Assembly: GCA_019914945.1 (NCBI GenBank)
Contig: CM034113.1
Location: forward strand, 9,167,501-9,231,500
Source of the DNA: Typha latifolia
Lineage: Eukaryota > Streptophyta > Magnoliopsida > Poales > Typhaceae
DNA: 64,000 nt
Direction: 5' to 3'
Within the stretch, counting starts at the first letter, position 1, and every line of letters starts with the position of its first letter. The position numbers and the translations under genes are program-made. Below are positions 53,597 through 64,000 of the stretch, piece by piece. The notes under the pieces are model-generated. The model ran no database searches. It was not told the origin of the DNA and saw only the letters and a program-made list of their open reading frames with translations.

Positions 53597-56171
53597 ATGG
53601 GGCAAACCCTCTCTAACCTGACGGATGGATCAGGCGAAGGCGTTGGGCCCAGACTGGGCGATATACCGGAGAGCTGCGTGGCATGCGTATTCATGTACCT
53701 GACCCCTCCCGAGATCTGCAATCTCGCGCGCCTCAACCGTGCCTTCCGCGGTGCCGCCTCCTCCGACTCGGTGTGGGAGTTCAAGCTGCCTCCAAATTAC
53801 CACGACATCTTGGCCCTGCTCCCCCGGGAGAGCTACCGGCACCTGGCCAAGAAAAAGGACATCTTCGCCTTCCTCTCTCGCCCCGTCCACTTTGACGATG
53901 GCACCAAGGTAAATATTTGAGGAAAAAGAAAAGGAGAGGGACATCTATGCCTCATGTTCCCCTCTTCTTCCGCATCCACCCCTTTCTTCCTTATCTTACT
54001 CTTACTGACTGTTACTGCAGGCAGTCTGGCTCAACAGAGTCACCGGACGAGTTTGCATATCGATCTCCGCCAAGGCCATGTCTATAACGGGGATCGAGGA
54101 CCGTAGATACTGGACTTGGATTCCTACCGAGGAGTCTAGGTAAGATCTATTGAATAGTAAGCTTGCTAATTCATTCAATATCACAATAGTTAGGATTGGG
54201 TAGATAAAAGTTATCATTTAAGCGGGAGCTAATATGAGAGCTTTGAAAATAAGCTTCTAACCTATTACAACTATGTCTTCTTAAGAAGATTTCATTTAAA
54301 GGGTGAAAAGAAGAGGCTGGGTAGGTACAGGAGATTGGTGTGGTTAAATTTTCTGGTGGATCAGTGGATCATGGAAAAACAGGATCAACATTGACTGAAG
54401 AACCATAAGAATGATGTATATATATATTCTATATTAAGCATATATAATGGAACTCATTCTGCATAAGAGTAAGGAGCAGCCGGATGTGATTGGATATACA
54501 TGCTTAAGAGATCTTAATCAGTAGGATCAATTTTTATTTGTTTGTTAGGATATCTTCATTTTCAAAATTCGAAGTGAATAATTTTATACATATTGGAGTT
54601 ATTTTAGGTTTTTTTTAGCATGTTCCTGAGTACTCTATGAATCCAATATTATTAAATAATTCCCTAGGATGGTTATATGTAAACAATTCAAAAACACAGT
54701 TTAAGGATTACTTGTGTGTCTGTATTAGAGATTATGGAAGTGATGAACTCCAAAAAGTTTATGAGAATTGCATGTAATCTTATTTCACTGGATATCTTTA
54801 TTCTCTTATTCCTCTTCTACTCATTCTTCTTCTTAAATATGTCTTTTGTATATTCATAGAGCATTCTTGTTCTGGCGGATAAGTTCAGCAATAAATTCCT
54901 TCTCTTTCTTAGATTTGATTCATTTGGAAGTTTCAAATATAAATCTAGATCTGATACAAAATAGACCGAAGTCTATCTTATTTTACTTCTTTAAAATATC
55001 ACATCATATTATTGAGGTGTAAACAAAGGTTAGGTCAGGTCAGGTCAGCCCAAATTGAAACTGGTGGAAGCAGTGCTCACTGCTCAGCTCACTTTGAGCT
55101 TGAGAGGAGCTCAAATAGGACTGGATTGAGCTAGGCTAGCTCTAAAACCAATACGCTCGAGCTTGACTTAATATATAGCTCGAATTCACTTCTCTGTTTC
55201 TACAGTCTTCTTCTTTGTAGGTTTGAGATATATTTCTCGAGCTTCACCTGTTGCTTATAAGTGGATAGCCTCAGTGACTCCACTTCACCCATTGGTCACT
55301 CTTGATTGTACCTTTGTTCCTGTTGATCCACTTGCAGTAGTAGCAAGGGAGACAATCTTATGCTAAAAAATCCTTTCTGGTCTCTGCTTGACAACTTCAG
55401 GTAGAAATGGTGATTAATGGCTAGAAGTCTCCAGACTCCCCATCTATTGCTCCATTGTGCAGCACATCCTTGTTAGAATGAAAAGAAAGGTGAAGAAAGA
55501 GAAGGAAAACTTTGTTAGGGTTTTGTTTTGAAGGTAACTAATTGGCCCACAAATTTTATAAGAAAGGCTAACTATCTTCTATTAGATGGTTCAGCTGACA
55601 CAGGAGTGATGCATCAACTTCTAAATCACACAGTTTTATATTTACTAATAGCTACTAACTATTCTGATCACTTGCTTCAAAGATTACTTCCATCAAGCTA
55701 AACTAGTTAAATCTTTGCAGGTTCCACATCGTGGCATTTCTACAGCAGATATGGTGGTTTGAAGTTGATGGAATGGTAAAATTTCCATTCCCTGCTGGTG
55801 TATATAGCCTTTTATTTAGGCTGCATCTTGGGAAGTTCTTTAAGAGGCTTGGACGCCGTCTTTGTAGTTATGAGAACACCCATGGTTGGGATCTAAAGCC
55901 TGTCCGCTTTGAGCTTTCCACTTCTGATGGTCAGCAAGTGACACGTGAATGCTGCTTGGATGAACCTGAAAAAGATGATTTGTATGGAAACAACAAGCGA
56001 GGGAATTGGATAGAATATCATGTAGGTGACTTTGTCGCTAATGGTACAGAAATGTTGGTGTTGAGATACTCAATGAAGCAAATAGATTGCACGCATTCTA
56101 AGGGGGGGCTTTGTGTAGATTCTGTTTCTATCATACCCAGTGAATTGAGGGAGCGGAGAAAGAGCATCTGA
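53597..56171 (+). CDS. F-box protein with PP2 lectin-like domain (PP2-A13/A12-like)
   Basis: Three exons, 53597-53908, 54021-54139, 55721-56171, joined in phase, 293 residues, typical for this family. An F-box covers about residues 19-65 (LGDIPESCVACVFMYLTPPE, VWEFKLPP), the docking site for SKP1 in SCF ubiquitin ligases. The phloem-protein-2 domain starts near 105 (AVWLNRVTGRVCISISAKAM), passes RRYWTWIPTEESR and IWWFEVDGMVKFPFPAGVYS, and ends with RYSMKQIDCTHSKGGLCVDS. PP2 domains bind glycans in some members, so the protein may bring glycosylated targets to the ligase; that is inferred from the family. It starts MGQTLS, a possible N-myristoylation site. Intron 2 is 1.6 kb. Confidence 0.95.
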
Positions 56172-58216
56172 GCTAGTAATGTCTGGCGGTTTAAGCCTTA
56201 AGATGTCTTGTAGCATGAGGTTACACTCGGATACCTGTTAGCAGAAAAAAAAAGAGGAGTCTTCTCTTTCATGGCCCTCCTGCATTTTATATCATGTTGT
56301 CCCTTTTGCTACTAGGTTTGTTGAGCTTGTAAGTTACACTCCCTGTTTATATTTTGTTTTACTTCGTTATTAGCTTTTTACTGAGAATATCTTGTAGACA
56401 ACTTTAATGTTGATAACACAGATGTGGCGGTTACATGGCCAATGAAGTTCTATTCAATGAAATGTTGGTATGCTTCAATGATTGCCTACTCAGCCTGTAA
56501 TCGTGCCATAGATACTGGTTATAAACAAAGTCACATTTTGTTTCTTGACGATGTTGAAGCAGTAGAAGCACTGAGCGTATCCTGCTTCGAACAGTATTTA
56601 TATGGTCAAAGCATATATCAGGTGGCGTTTGGATATGATAAAACTCCTAAACCTCGTTACCCCTACTTATTTCTTGAAACTTGTTTAGACCAGTTTAGAA
56701 AAGTATTTTGTTTAATTATATAATAATTTAGTGGTGTTATAATTATACCTGATGTAACATAATAAAGTGGTGCTTCAAGAATTGGTTCTTTTACATAAAT
56801 GTTACTGAAAACTTAAAATATCATAATTATATTATATTTTTTGGAATAACAGAATTGCCACCAAAATCTCCATTCTTTTAGAATTATTATTATGGTTTTT
56901 AATATAATATTCTCAATAGATTATTGATAAGTTAACAAATATATAGAAATGACTAAATTTATATATATTTTTAAAAGTTTAGAGCGTAAAGTATTTATCA
57001 ACAATCTTTATAGCATACAAAAGATATTTTTTGTTTTACTATGTTATTGGGTATAATATCTCATAGCCTTTTGTCAAAAAATAAAATAAAATAATATCTC
57101 ATAGCTTTTAAACGATTTAAAATATCTTATACAAAGGTAAAATAGTCCTTTTATTTAATCTAAGTTGTGTTTTAATCATAATTAGTTAGATTTAACTATT
57201 GGAATGATTCTTTTTAAAAAACACAATAATTTTGGTGGCAATTAGGATACTTGGAAGAATGTAGGGACAATTATGAAAATTTAAAAGTTTTTATTAATAA
57301 TTACGAAAAAATCTCGATATTATTCAATTTACTTTTGAGTTGTGCCGAGTTTTTTTTGATTACCTAATTAACAGCCATTTTGATATTTAAAATTACCATT
57401 TTACTCTTTTAACCTGATTTTGATGTCTAATACCTATTTTTGTTCTAAAATATTACTCAATATTAATGCCCGTTTTAACGGCTAAAACCATTCCTACAGC
57501 CGTAAGTATATGGTTGTCCCTCTTCCCTATCTTGAGAAGTTCTATCTTCCTAGTGGCGTGAGTATATGCTCCCTCCCTCTCTCGAGAAGTTCTATCTTTC
57601 ATAAGTTAGCAATGGGTGTAATAGTATATTGATGGATGCAAATGAAGAAATAGATCCATGCACTGAATAAGCAATTGATGAGACAAACTGTAATTCATTC
57701 ACAAAAAAAGGAAAGCACACATGAAAATCAGAAACGAAGCATAGCCAGGACTAGGATGGTTCGTCTTTGGACTGTCAAGAAATTTAAACATGAACACCAT
57801 TAAATTGCAAGTCTTTGAATACATGATTTCTAGATAGAATGAAAGCGACAAAGAATGTATCACACTGAAGCATCATACCTATTTGGTATATTGGTTTCTT
57901 AAAGACTGCACTTACATAATGTTAGTATACATTGAAAAGTAATCTGCGAGTCCTGAGATTGATTGAGGTGGGAAGATCACTCAGCATTCTTTCTGATGAG
58001 CTTGGTGCCACTCCTGCTAGTTTTGTGCATATTAATAAAAGGACATTCTTATTATTAATTAAATAAAGCATATTGTTGAAACAACCCGCTCACCTCCGGA
58101 AATTCTACCTACTGATTGATTATCTGAGATGCATTTCCGCTGGCTCCCCAGAAAGACATTAGAAACAACTGGCTTAGAAGGATCGGTCATCTGAAAATTT
58201 ATATTCATTCCTTGTC
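56172..58216. other. Spacer between convergent genes, with a MITE-like element
   Basis: Contains the 3' untranslated region of the F-box gene, AT-rich sequence, a MITE-like inverted repeat (56853-57244), and a short twofold phrase TCTCGAGAAGTTCTATCTTxC near 57530 and 57580. A stretch at 57970-58030 may be a 3' untranslated exon of the next gene. Confidence 0.6.
56853..57244. mobile_element. MITE-like inverted repeat
   Basis: AATTGCCACCAAAAT (56853-56867) and its exact inverted copy (57230-57244) bound 360 bases of AT-rich, non-coding DNA. Pairing continues weakly outward (CATAATT). Boundaries and target duplication are not resolved. Confidence 0.5.
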
Positions 58217-61200
58217 TCAAATATTCACTTGTATTGGAAACAGGAGATCATAAAGCTGTCTTTCTGCACCAAACTCTGACGTAGCCTGAAATGCGAGAAA
58301 AGATGAGTGGAGTCCAACCTAACATAGAAGAGCAAGGCAACAAGGTATCTTGTGTAGTCAACAAAGTTTCTATTCAGAAATTAGTAGCTTATTAGAGTCT
58401 TCGATATTTCCAACTATGTTGATTCCATCACCATCATAAAAAAAGACCAGAAGATGCACATGCTTGAGATACATAGAAGACACATGCTTGAGTACAAGAA
58501 ACTACAAACTTAATATTTCGAGGAGCCACATACTACATACATTAACTTACCCTTGTGTTAAAAGCAAACCTTAACGTTTGCACTTGAGTTCCTGAGCAAA
58601 CTCTCAAGTCAAATCCAAGACTATCCACTCCAATGACGGCTGCTTCCTGAAGAATATCATGTGAGGTTGATATGTAAGACCATATCTTGTGGTTATGACT
58701 TATGACAAATTTATCAATATTTCAAGGCAAGTTGGTTCAAAAACAGCTGGACCTTCCAAGACTTGAAAGCAGATGCTTAAATCTCTTAAAGAACTCTGAT
58801 CTGTGAAGATACATCTCATTAAATCATTGACCTCAATTTTTCTCATCTCAAAATGTCTAAGACTTAAAGGAGTAGAAACTTTGCAATGATAGCAAGCTGA
58901 GCATACAGTTTATTAACATAAAAATGATTGAGAAAAGACATAATAGAGTATGTTGGCTAATACAAAGAGCCTCCAGATTGACCCATTAAATTGCCGCATT
59001 CCCCTTGAATCAGGTACTTTGGGTTAGAATTATTATTGAAAAATTGAAATGTCAGTACTGTGTCAATAGTTTTAACTTCCAATAAGGACATCATTCCAAA
59101 AAGCATCAAGGGAGGACAGATGTAAGATTTTCTTTGTAGTAAATAATGAACTCCCACAACAAGAGAACAGTGCTGATCTTTGAAGAATTTACTAATTTAG
59201 TTCCTAATTGGAATTGAGAATTCCAATTGAAGAGATCAATAAACTTCCAAAGGGTGGAGACAGATAAAAAAATATGACACAAACTTTTCAAGTTGCAAGC
59301 TAGTGTATGGATGATATCATCCAAAATTACTGGTCCCGATATTAGACATGATCTAAAAAGTTCATATTGATAATCAATATTGAAAATTCCCAATTGAAGT
59401 GATCACTTACAAATATAATAAAACAGATATATATGCCAACAAAAAATTGGCAAGACCCGGGTAACAGTGTAAAAAATTAGTTTTTGATAGAAGACACATG
59501 CAAATTGATTGAGCAGCTCCCAATTAAGTTCAAAGTAAGAGAGTGCAATCTTTTCAACATCTCAAATGTTCTAGATGGCAAAACTGTCCATGTTTAGCCA
59601 GTTGAGTCAACCAGTACATAACTATTCATTCTGGAAAAATGACGGTAGTCAGAATTACAACTAAAATAGGTAGACATGATCACATGATACCTCTACTTGT
59701 ATACCCTTGTTCCTCCAACAAAGCATTTTGAGGGCTTGTATAATCTTCTCTCCGCCAGCTTTTAGGCGTGATATAATATTTGCTGCAGAATGTGCAATAA
59801 CATCTGGGCAAGCTTTCCGAAAATCTTGAATTTTCACTTCTGACTGAAAGGAAATAAAGTTTATAAACAGTTGAATAACATAGATACAGTAACATGAAAA
59901 AGCCAAAGCACATATATGCAGGACATGAAGTAACCTCCATAACAAGAAACATAAATAATGAAACATGTGCTATTACCATTAATAAGCCTATCTGTGACAA
60001 AATTTCCTATTATAAATGCTTGATTAGATATTGTTAGCCCTCCTTGTTACTTCTGATGACCTTCCATGTTCTTTGTATTAGCATCTATGAAGAAAATTAT
60101 CACATTGAATATTTATCATTTTTCTTAGCATTTTCGCAGTTCTTTAGAAGTTCTTATACCTGGAAATGATAAACATGAAAACAAATGAACATTATAAAGG
60201 AAAAGAACCTGATTTCCACTTGCAGAAATAAACTGAATATTTATAATTTCCAGCTTGTAAAATGAAGCTCCGCTTTGCATAGGTTGATTTTTATCTGGTT
60301 CCCCTGCACATTAAAGTATCTGATGAACCTCGATCTCTCTATATGAACTAAATTTGGAGAAGACATAATACTGTCCTTCAAAACTTTCCGAAGTTTTCAT
60401 GGTCTTTGTGCTTACCACCTGGTGGATGTTTTTTGGCCATTGCGCTTTCTTTGACAAAGGTAGGTCTTAAGTGACCTTGTACAATGATATTAGCAGAGGG
60501 CTGATCCATCCAATCCATATTAGCATCTGAAACAGCCTGAGGAAGGAAAAAGAGGAAAGTAAAGACACATGGAATGCAGCATAAAACACCCCTACAGTTT
60601 TTGGACATTTTTGTGGAAGCTAGGGTGGATGTAACGTCCTGTTATATACTATTCTGTCACTGTGCGCTGATCAGTAATTTTTATAGTAAGTAAAAACAGT
60701 AATGTTCTAGCAAGGACAGATATATGGAAGTCCTTAAAACCTCTGCAATTCTCTTAGCAAAAACCATTGGATGGCAAGAGTTCATAGTTTCAAGGTTTGT
60801 CCAGTTGGTCAGCATTTCAGAAGAAACAAGGTCATCGTCTTCCTCTTCAAGCATGATCACCTCATCCTGATAGAAAAGTTATTTATCGAGAACATCTGTC
60901 TTATTCTCCAAATGAGTAAAATAGAAACTGTGGCAGATTATTCACCTCCCCATAGTCATCATCAGTGTCACTTTCCTCGCTTGAGATTTCTTCCAAACCA
61001 AAATCATAATCGGATGTTGATACTTCCATCTCTGCAAGCATTTCTGTACTATCCAAGCCTATCATAACTTGCTGCGCCAACAGCAATTATTAGCTGAAAC
61101 AGTAAAAATATCAGATCATAGAGGTAAAGAATGTAAACAAGGATCTGACAAAGTAATACCACTATTTTATCGTCAGCAATCAAAGATTGCAGAAGGCCTT

Positions 61201-62213
61201 CATCATTGTTCACATCAAAGTAAATATCTGACCAGATTGCCATATAGCAACTTCAAGAGAAAAAATAAGAGTATTGTCCCCAAGAAATGACACGAAATAA
61301 TCGGAGATTGAGTTTGCTAAAGAATGATTTAACTCTGTGAAATACCTCCATGTTCGTCAGTTAAGTAAGGCAGATCAGGCAAAATGATGTTCTCATGGAC
61401 ATCATTGTCAACAAAACCTGAAAATATTAATGTTGCCTTGTTATTCACCTGCATGTTGCAAGGACCTTCATAAGTAAAGGAAGATTAAAGCAGCATCATA
61501 TCATAATGCACTTCTACTGCAGTATGAAAAAGTTCATATATACTCTCAGATAAGGTGCAATATTTGGAAATACAGTTGTTTGTCAATACATCAATGTGAA
61601 AATATATGTACAAACCAAACAGTTCTAACCCGGGTGCAGCAAAGTTCTCAGCCAGCCAAGTTACTGATAATGCCACTCACTTGACAGGAATATACCATTG
61701 TTAGAAGTCATACAAGTCAATTTGCCTAAACCCTAGTATCTCAAGCTATGGATCGATATTTTTGGTCGACAATTGTAAGGTCTAGATGAAGATGTACTGC
61801 TCCGAAATCCTGTTCTTGGTCAGAAGAGGATAGAAAGAAGATCTTCCATTTTCTTTCTTCAATTCTATTAGCTGAGCAAGATGGTAAAAGGAGGATATTT
61901 CATGTGGATTAAGCTGCAATGCTCCTAAGGAAGCCATAGGTAGGGGATCTCAAGAACCACCGTGAATTTCCAGAGGGGGGACAGTTACCTCGATTATGGT
62001 TCTAGAAGTTTCAGCATTCGTGAGACGCCCGACCTCACCATCTTCCAGGACCACCGACTCTTCTATATCCTCAAAAGGATGGTAACGATTTCCGGGTGGA
62101 TCCAGCGATGAATCTGCGTGCTCTGGAACAGCACAAACCCGGGTGAAAAGCAGATCGTTTCTCGACGACAATGTGGTGCGATGAAGACAATTCCTGGCAA
62201 AATGCAATCTCAT
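58217..62213 (-). CDS. At3g49140-like plastid protein with DUF2470-type C-terminus
   Basis: Ten exons on minus: 62213-61989, 61448-61346, 61227-61160, 61071-60946, 60866-60741, 60536-60416, 60303-60209, 59843-59691, 58646-58551, 58285-58217, all in phase, 393 residues. The start is taken at MRLHFARNCLHRTTLSSRND, a basic Ser/Thr-rich plastid-type leader; an in-frame ATG 50 codons upstream (62363) is possible, though a possible leader-intron acceptor lies between. Landmarks: RYHPFEDIEESVV (43-55), VNNKATLIFSGFVDNDVHEN, LDSTEMLAEME, an acidic stretch SSEESDTDDD, NMDWMDQPSANIIVQGHL, FRKACPDVIAHSAANIISRL and VIGVDSLGFDLRVCSGTQVQ. The last two motifs resemble the HugZ-type DUF2470 fold. Function of the plant family is unknown. 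After LLFP the frame stops at IQVNI*, while a shifted frame stays open. Confidence 0.87.
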
Positions 62214-64000
62214 AAATACGTGAGTTTCTACTGCAGTATCATGGCGATCGGGAAGAAAGAAAGGAAGAACAAATGATGGATACCGTCTGCCATCCGAAAG
62301 CTCTCTTCCAAGAAACCTCGAGCTCTTTCCATGCCAGGACGACCTGCGGCAGCCTCCTGCCACGTGCTGAGGGAGAGGAACAGAGTCGGGAGGGAAAAAG
62401 CACCTCGAAACGCGGCAACCTACCTTGCGAGGAGTGGGATCTCAAAGGTCAGAAGCTGCGACGGATTAGACTCACGAGTTGGGGGAAAATGAATGGGGAA
62501 GGAGACGAACCGCAAGGAACAGAGCGAAATCCGATCGCCAGCGGGGAGTCCACCTTCGCCAACATCCTCTCTCTGCTATGCCCGCCGATGTGCCTCGTGG
62601 ATTTCTATCTATCGCACAATATACCAGGGATAATTCCCTCCTGTCAGACCAAAATGCCCCTAATCTAGCCAGTTCAACAATGACTTGAGCTCAAATCGAT
62701 TGATGTGACTCCAGACCAATTCGGTTGGACCAATGACATATGCGCTTGTATATTTAATTTTTATAATATTTAACAACAGAATAAAGTATTTTTCTAAGAA
62801 TTAATCCGTAATAAGTAAAATGTCATTATATCGATATGTAAAACCAATCTAGCATTAGTGCTTATATATTTATTAAAGCATCAGTGGGCATTAGTGCTTA
62901 TATATTTATCAACAAATTTATAATATTTATTAGCGGATTGTGGTATTTATCAAAGAATTATAATATTTATTAACGGATTTCGAGAATGTTTAATAAGGCT
63001 CACTTGTATGGTACTATCCAAGTTTCTGGTCATTCGATGAGTTCTGAAGTCTTCTTTAATTTGTGACACGTTGTTTTTCATTAGGCCAGAAATTATGTTT
63101 GCTTTTGTCTCTTTGAAATGGCTACGAGGTTGCGGATTAATTTGCTAAGTCTTATTTGGACAGTTCTGAGCAAACAGTTTTAGTTGCTCGCTCTATCAAT
63201 CTCCTATTAATCATCTTCGTCTCCCACAGTCAATCGTAATATTGTAAGTCATTAGGTTTTCTACTTCCTTTAGAAAAAAAAATAAAAGCTTACCTTCCCT
63301 TGCTCTCTCTTGGTGGTAGAGTAATTTTTGTGAATAGTCCTGTTGTGTACAGGGCCAAGATGGATGGGTGATTCTGTAGTGGAATTGACGAAAATGAGGA
63401 GATCTAGATGATGAAATTGAAAGGAATAATGGAGATGAAGATGATATATAGTAGATCTGCGATTTAGAAAAGAAGAAAGATGGTAAGCCTAAAGAAGAAG
63501 GGGAAGAGGACTAGCCAACGGCTAGAGTTAAAAGGAGAGAGAAGAAGATAGCAATCCCTACTTGACTAGAGAGATCGATAGTCAAGAAGGAAGGGTAAGA
63601 CATTGGCTTGATGACGTCGGCTCTAGATTGAAGAAGAAGATTGGGAGAGATGAGGAGGAGGCTAGATGTTGCAAAAAATGTCAACCTTCAATATATTTAG
63701 AGGTTAATCAAAATTTTAAATAATTCAAAATAACTTAATACGAGATGAACTTGGCTTGAGCGTTCTAATGCCATTGGATGGTGTTTGAACTCCATTGGAC
63801 GAGCTGCACTCTCGGGTTTAGGTGTTCGAATGCTATTGGACGACGTTCAAACGTCATTAGATGAAGATTGCTCTCAAGTTGGGGCATTCGAATGTTGTTG
63901 GTCAAGCATTCAAACACCTTAATGAAGGTTGATCTTTTGTTCTATTGTCCGAATGTTGCTGGCCGAGTATTTGATCCACAAGTCCGAGGCTAGAAGTTTT
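62214..64000. other. Promoter of the At3g49140-like gene and right-edge spacer
   Basis: Upstream leader/promoter to about 62600, probably with a short leader intron (donor near 62283, acceptor near 62230). Beyond, AT-rich DNA with repeated TTATATATTTAT(T/C)AA and TTTATTAxCGGATT phrases at 62860-62990, then GA-rich spacer and a minisatellite at the edge. No gene recognised. Confidence 0.55.
63757..64000. repeat. 62-63-base minisatellite at the right edge
   Basis: Units start near 63758, 63821, 63883 and 63945, each with a phrase like TGTTCGAATGCTATTGGACG followed by a second related phrase (GTTCAAACGTCATTAGATGA). The array continues past the window. Confidence 0.75.

Noticed and set aside
56424..56723. 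99-residue plus-strand frame after the F-box gene
   Set aside because: AT-rich, no domain, lies in 3' flanking sequence.
62273..62668. 131-residue plus-strand frame
   Set aside because: It is antisense to the leader of the At3g49140-like gene and has no family signature.

Overview
This window is nuclear DNA of a flowering plant. Genes have many GT-AG introns, untranslated leaders carry long (GA)n/(CT)n tracts, spacers are AT-rich, and plant-specific families occur (AHL, DUF668, TAB2, F-box/PP2, trihelix). Long introns packed with LINE and hAT remnants suggest a non-grass monocot such as a palm; that is an impression, not a proof.

Nine protein genes can be modelled. Most are spliced, and their exon joins were checked by reading phase. 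From left to right: an AT-hook (AHL) gene on the minus strand cut by the left edge (69-1351); a small DUF3128/UPF0545-type protein on minus with kilobase introns (5491-9310); an intronless DUF3475/DUF668 gene on plus (10428-12059); a two-exon mitochondrial coiled-coil protein on plus (14072-15305); a seven-exon trihelix/UMP-kinase fusion gene on minus (17238-29339); a 16-exon pyruvate kinase on plus (30373-36920); TAB2 on plus (37631-40258); an HRA1-like trihelix factor on minus (44589-46280); an F-box/PP2-A gene on plus (53597-56171); and an At3g49140-like gene on minus (58217-62213). That makes ten gene loci, one of them partial.

The most interesting locus is the trihelix/UMP-kinase gene. 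Its DNA-binding exon is separated from six kinase exons by a 7.7 kb intron holding a dead LINE, two hAT-type MITEs and copies of a local repeat family. The kinase half lacks several signature residues of true UMP kinases. In Arabidopsis the corresponding pair At3g10030 (fusion) and At3g10040 (HRA1) are adjacent; here they lie about 15 kb apart, separated by pyruvate kinase and TAB2, so the neighbourhood looks anciently conserved.

The rest is repeat landscape: minisatellites in introns and at the right edge, fold-back MITEs, a LINE remnant near 41-42 kb, an LTR-element remnant with a tRNA-Met primer site near 49.8 kb, and a terminal-inverted-repeat element carrying a GC-rich gene-like piece near 52 kb. 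There is no operon logic; each gene is its own transcription unit. No RNA gene or CRISPR array was recognised.
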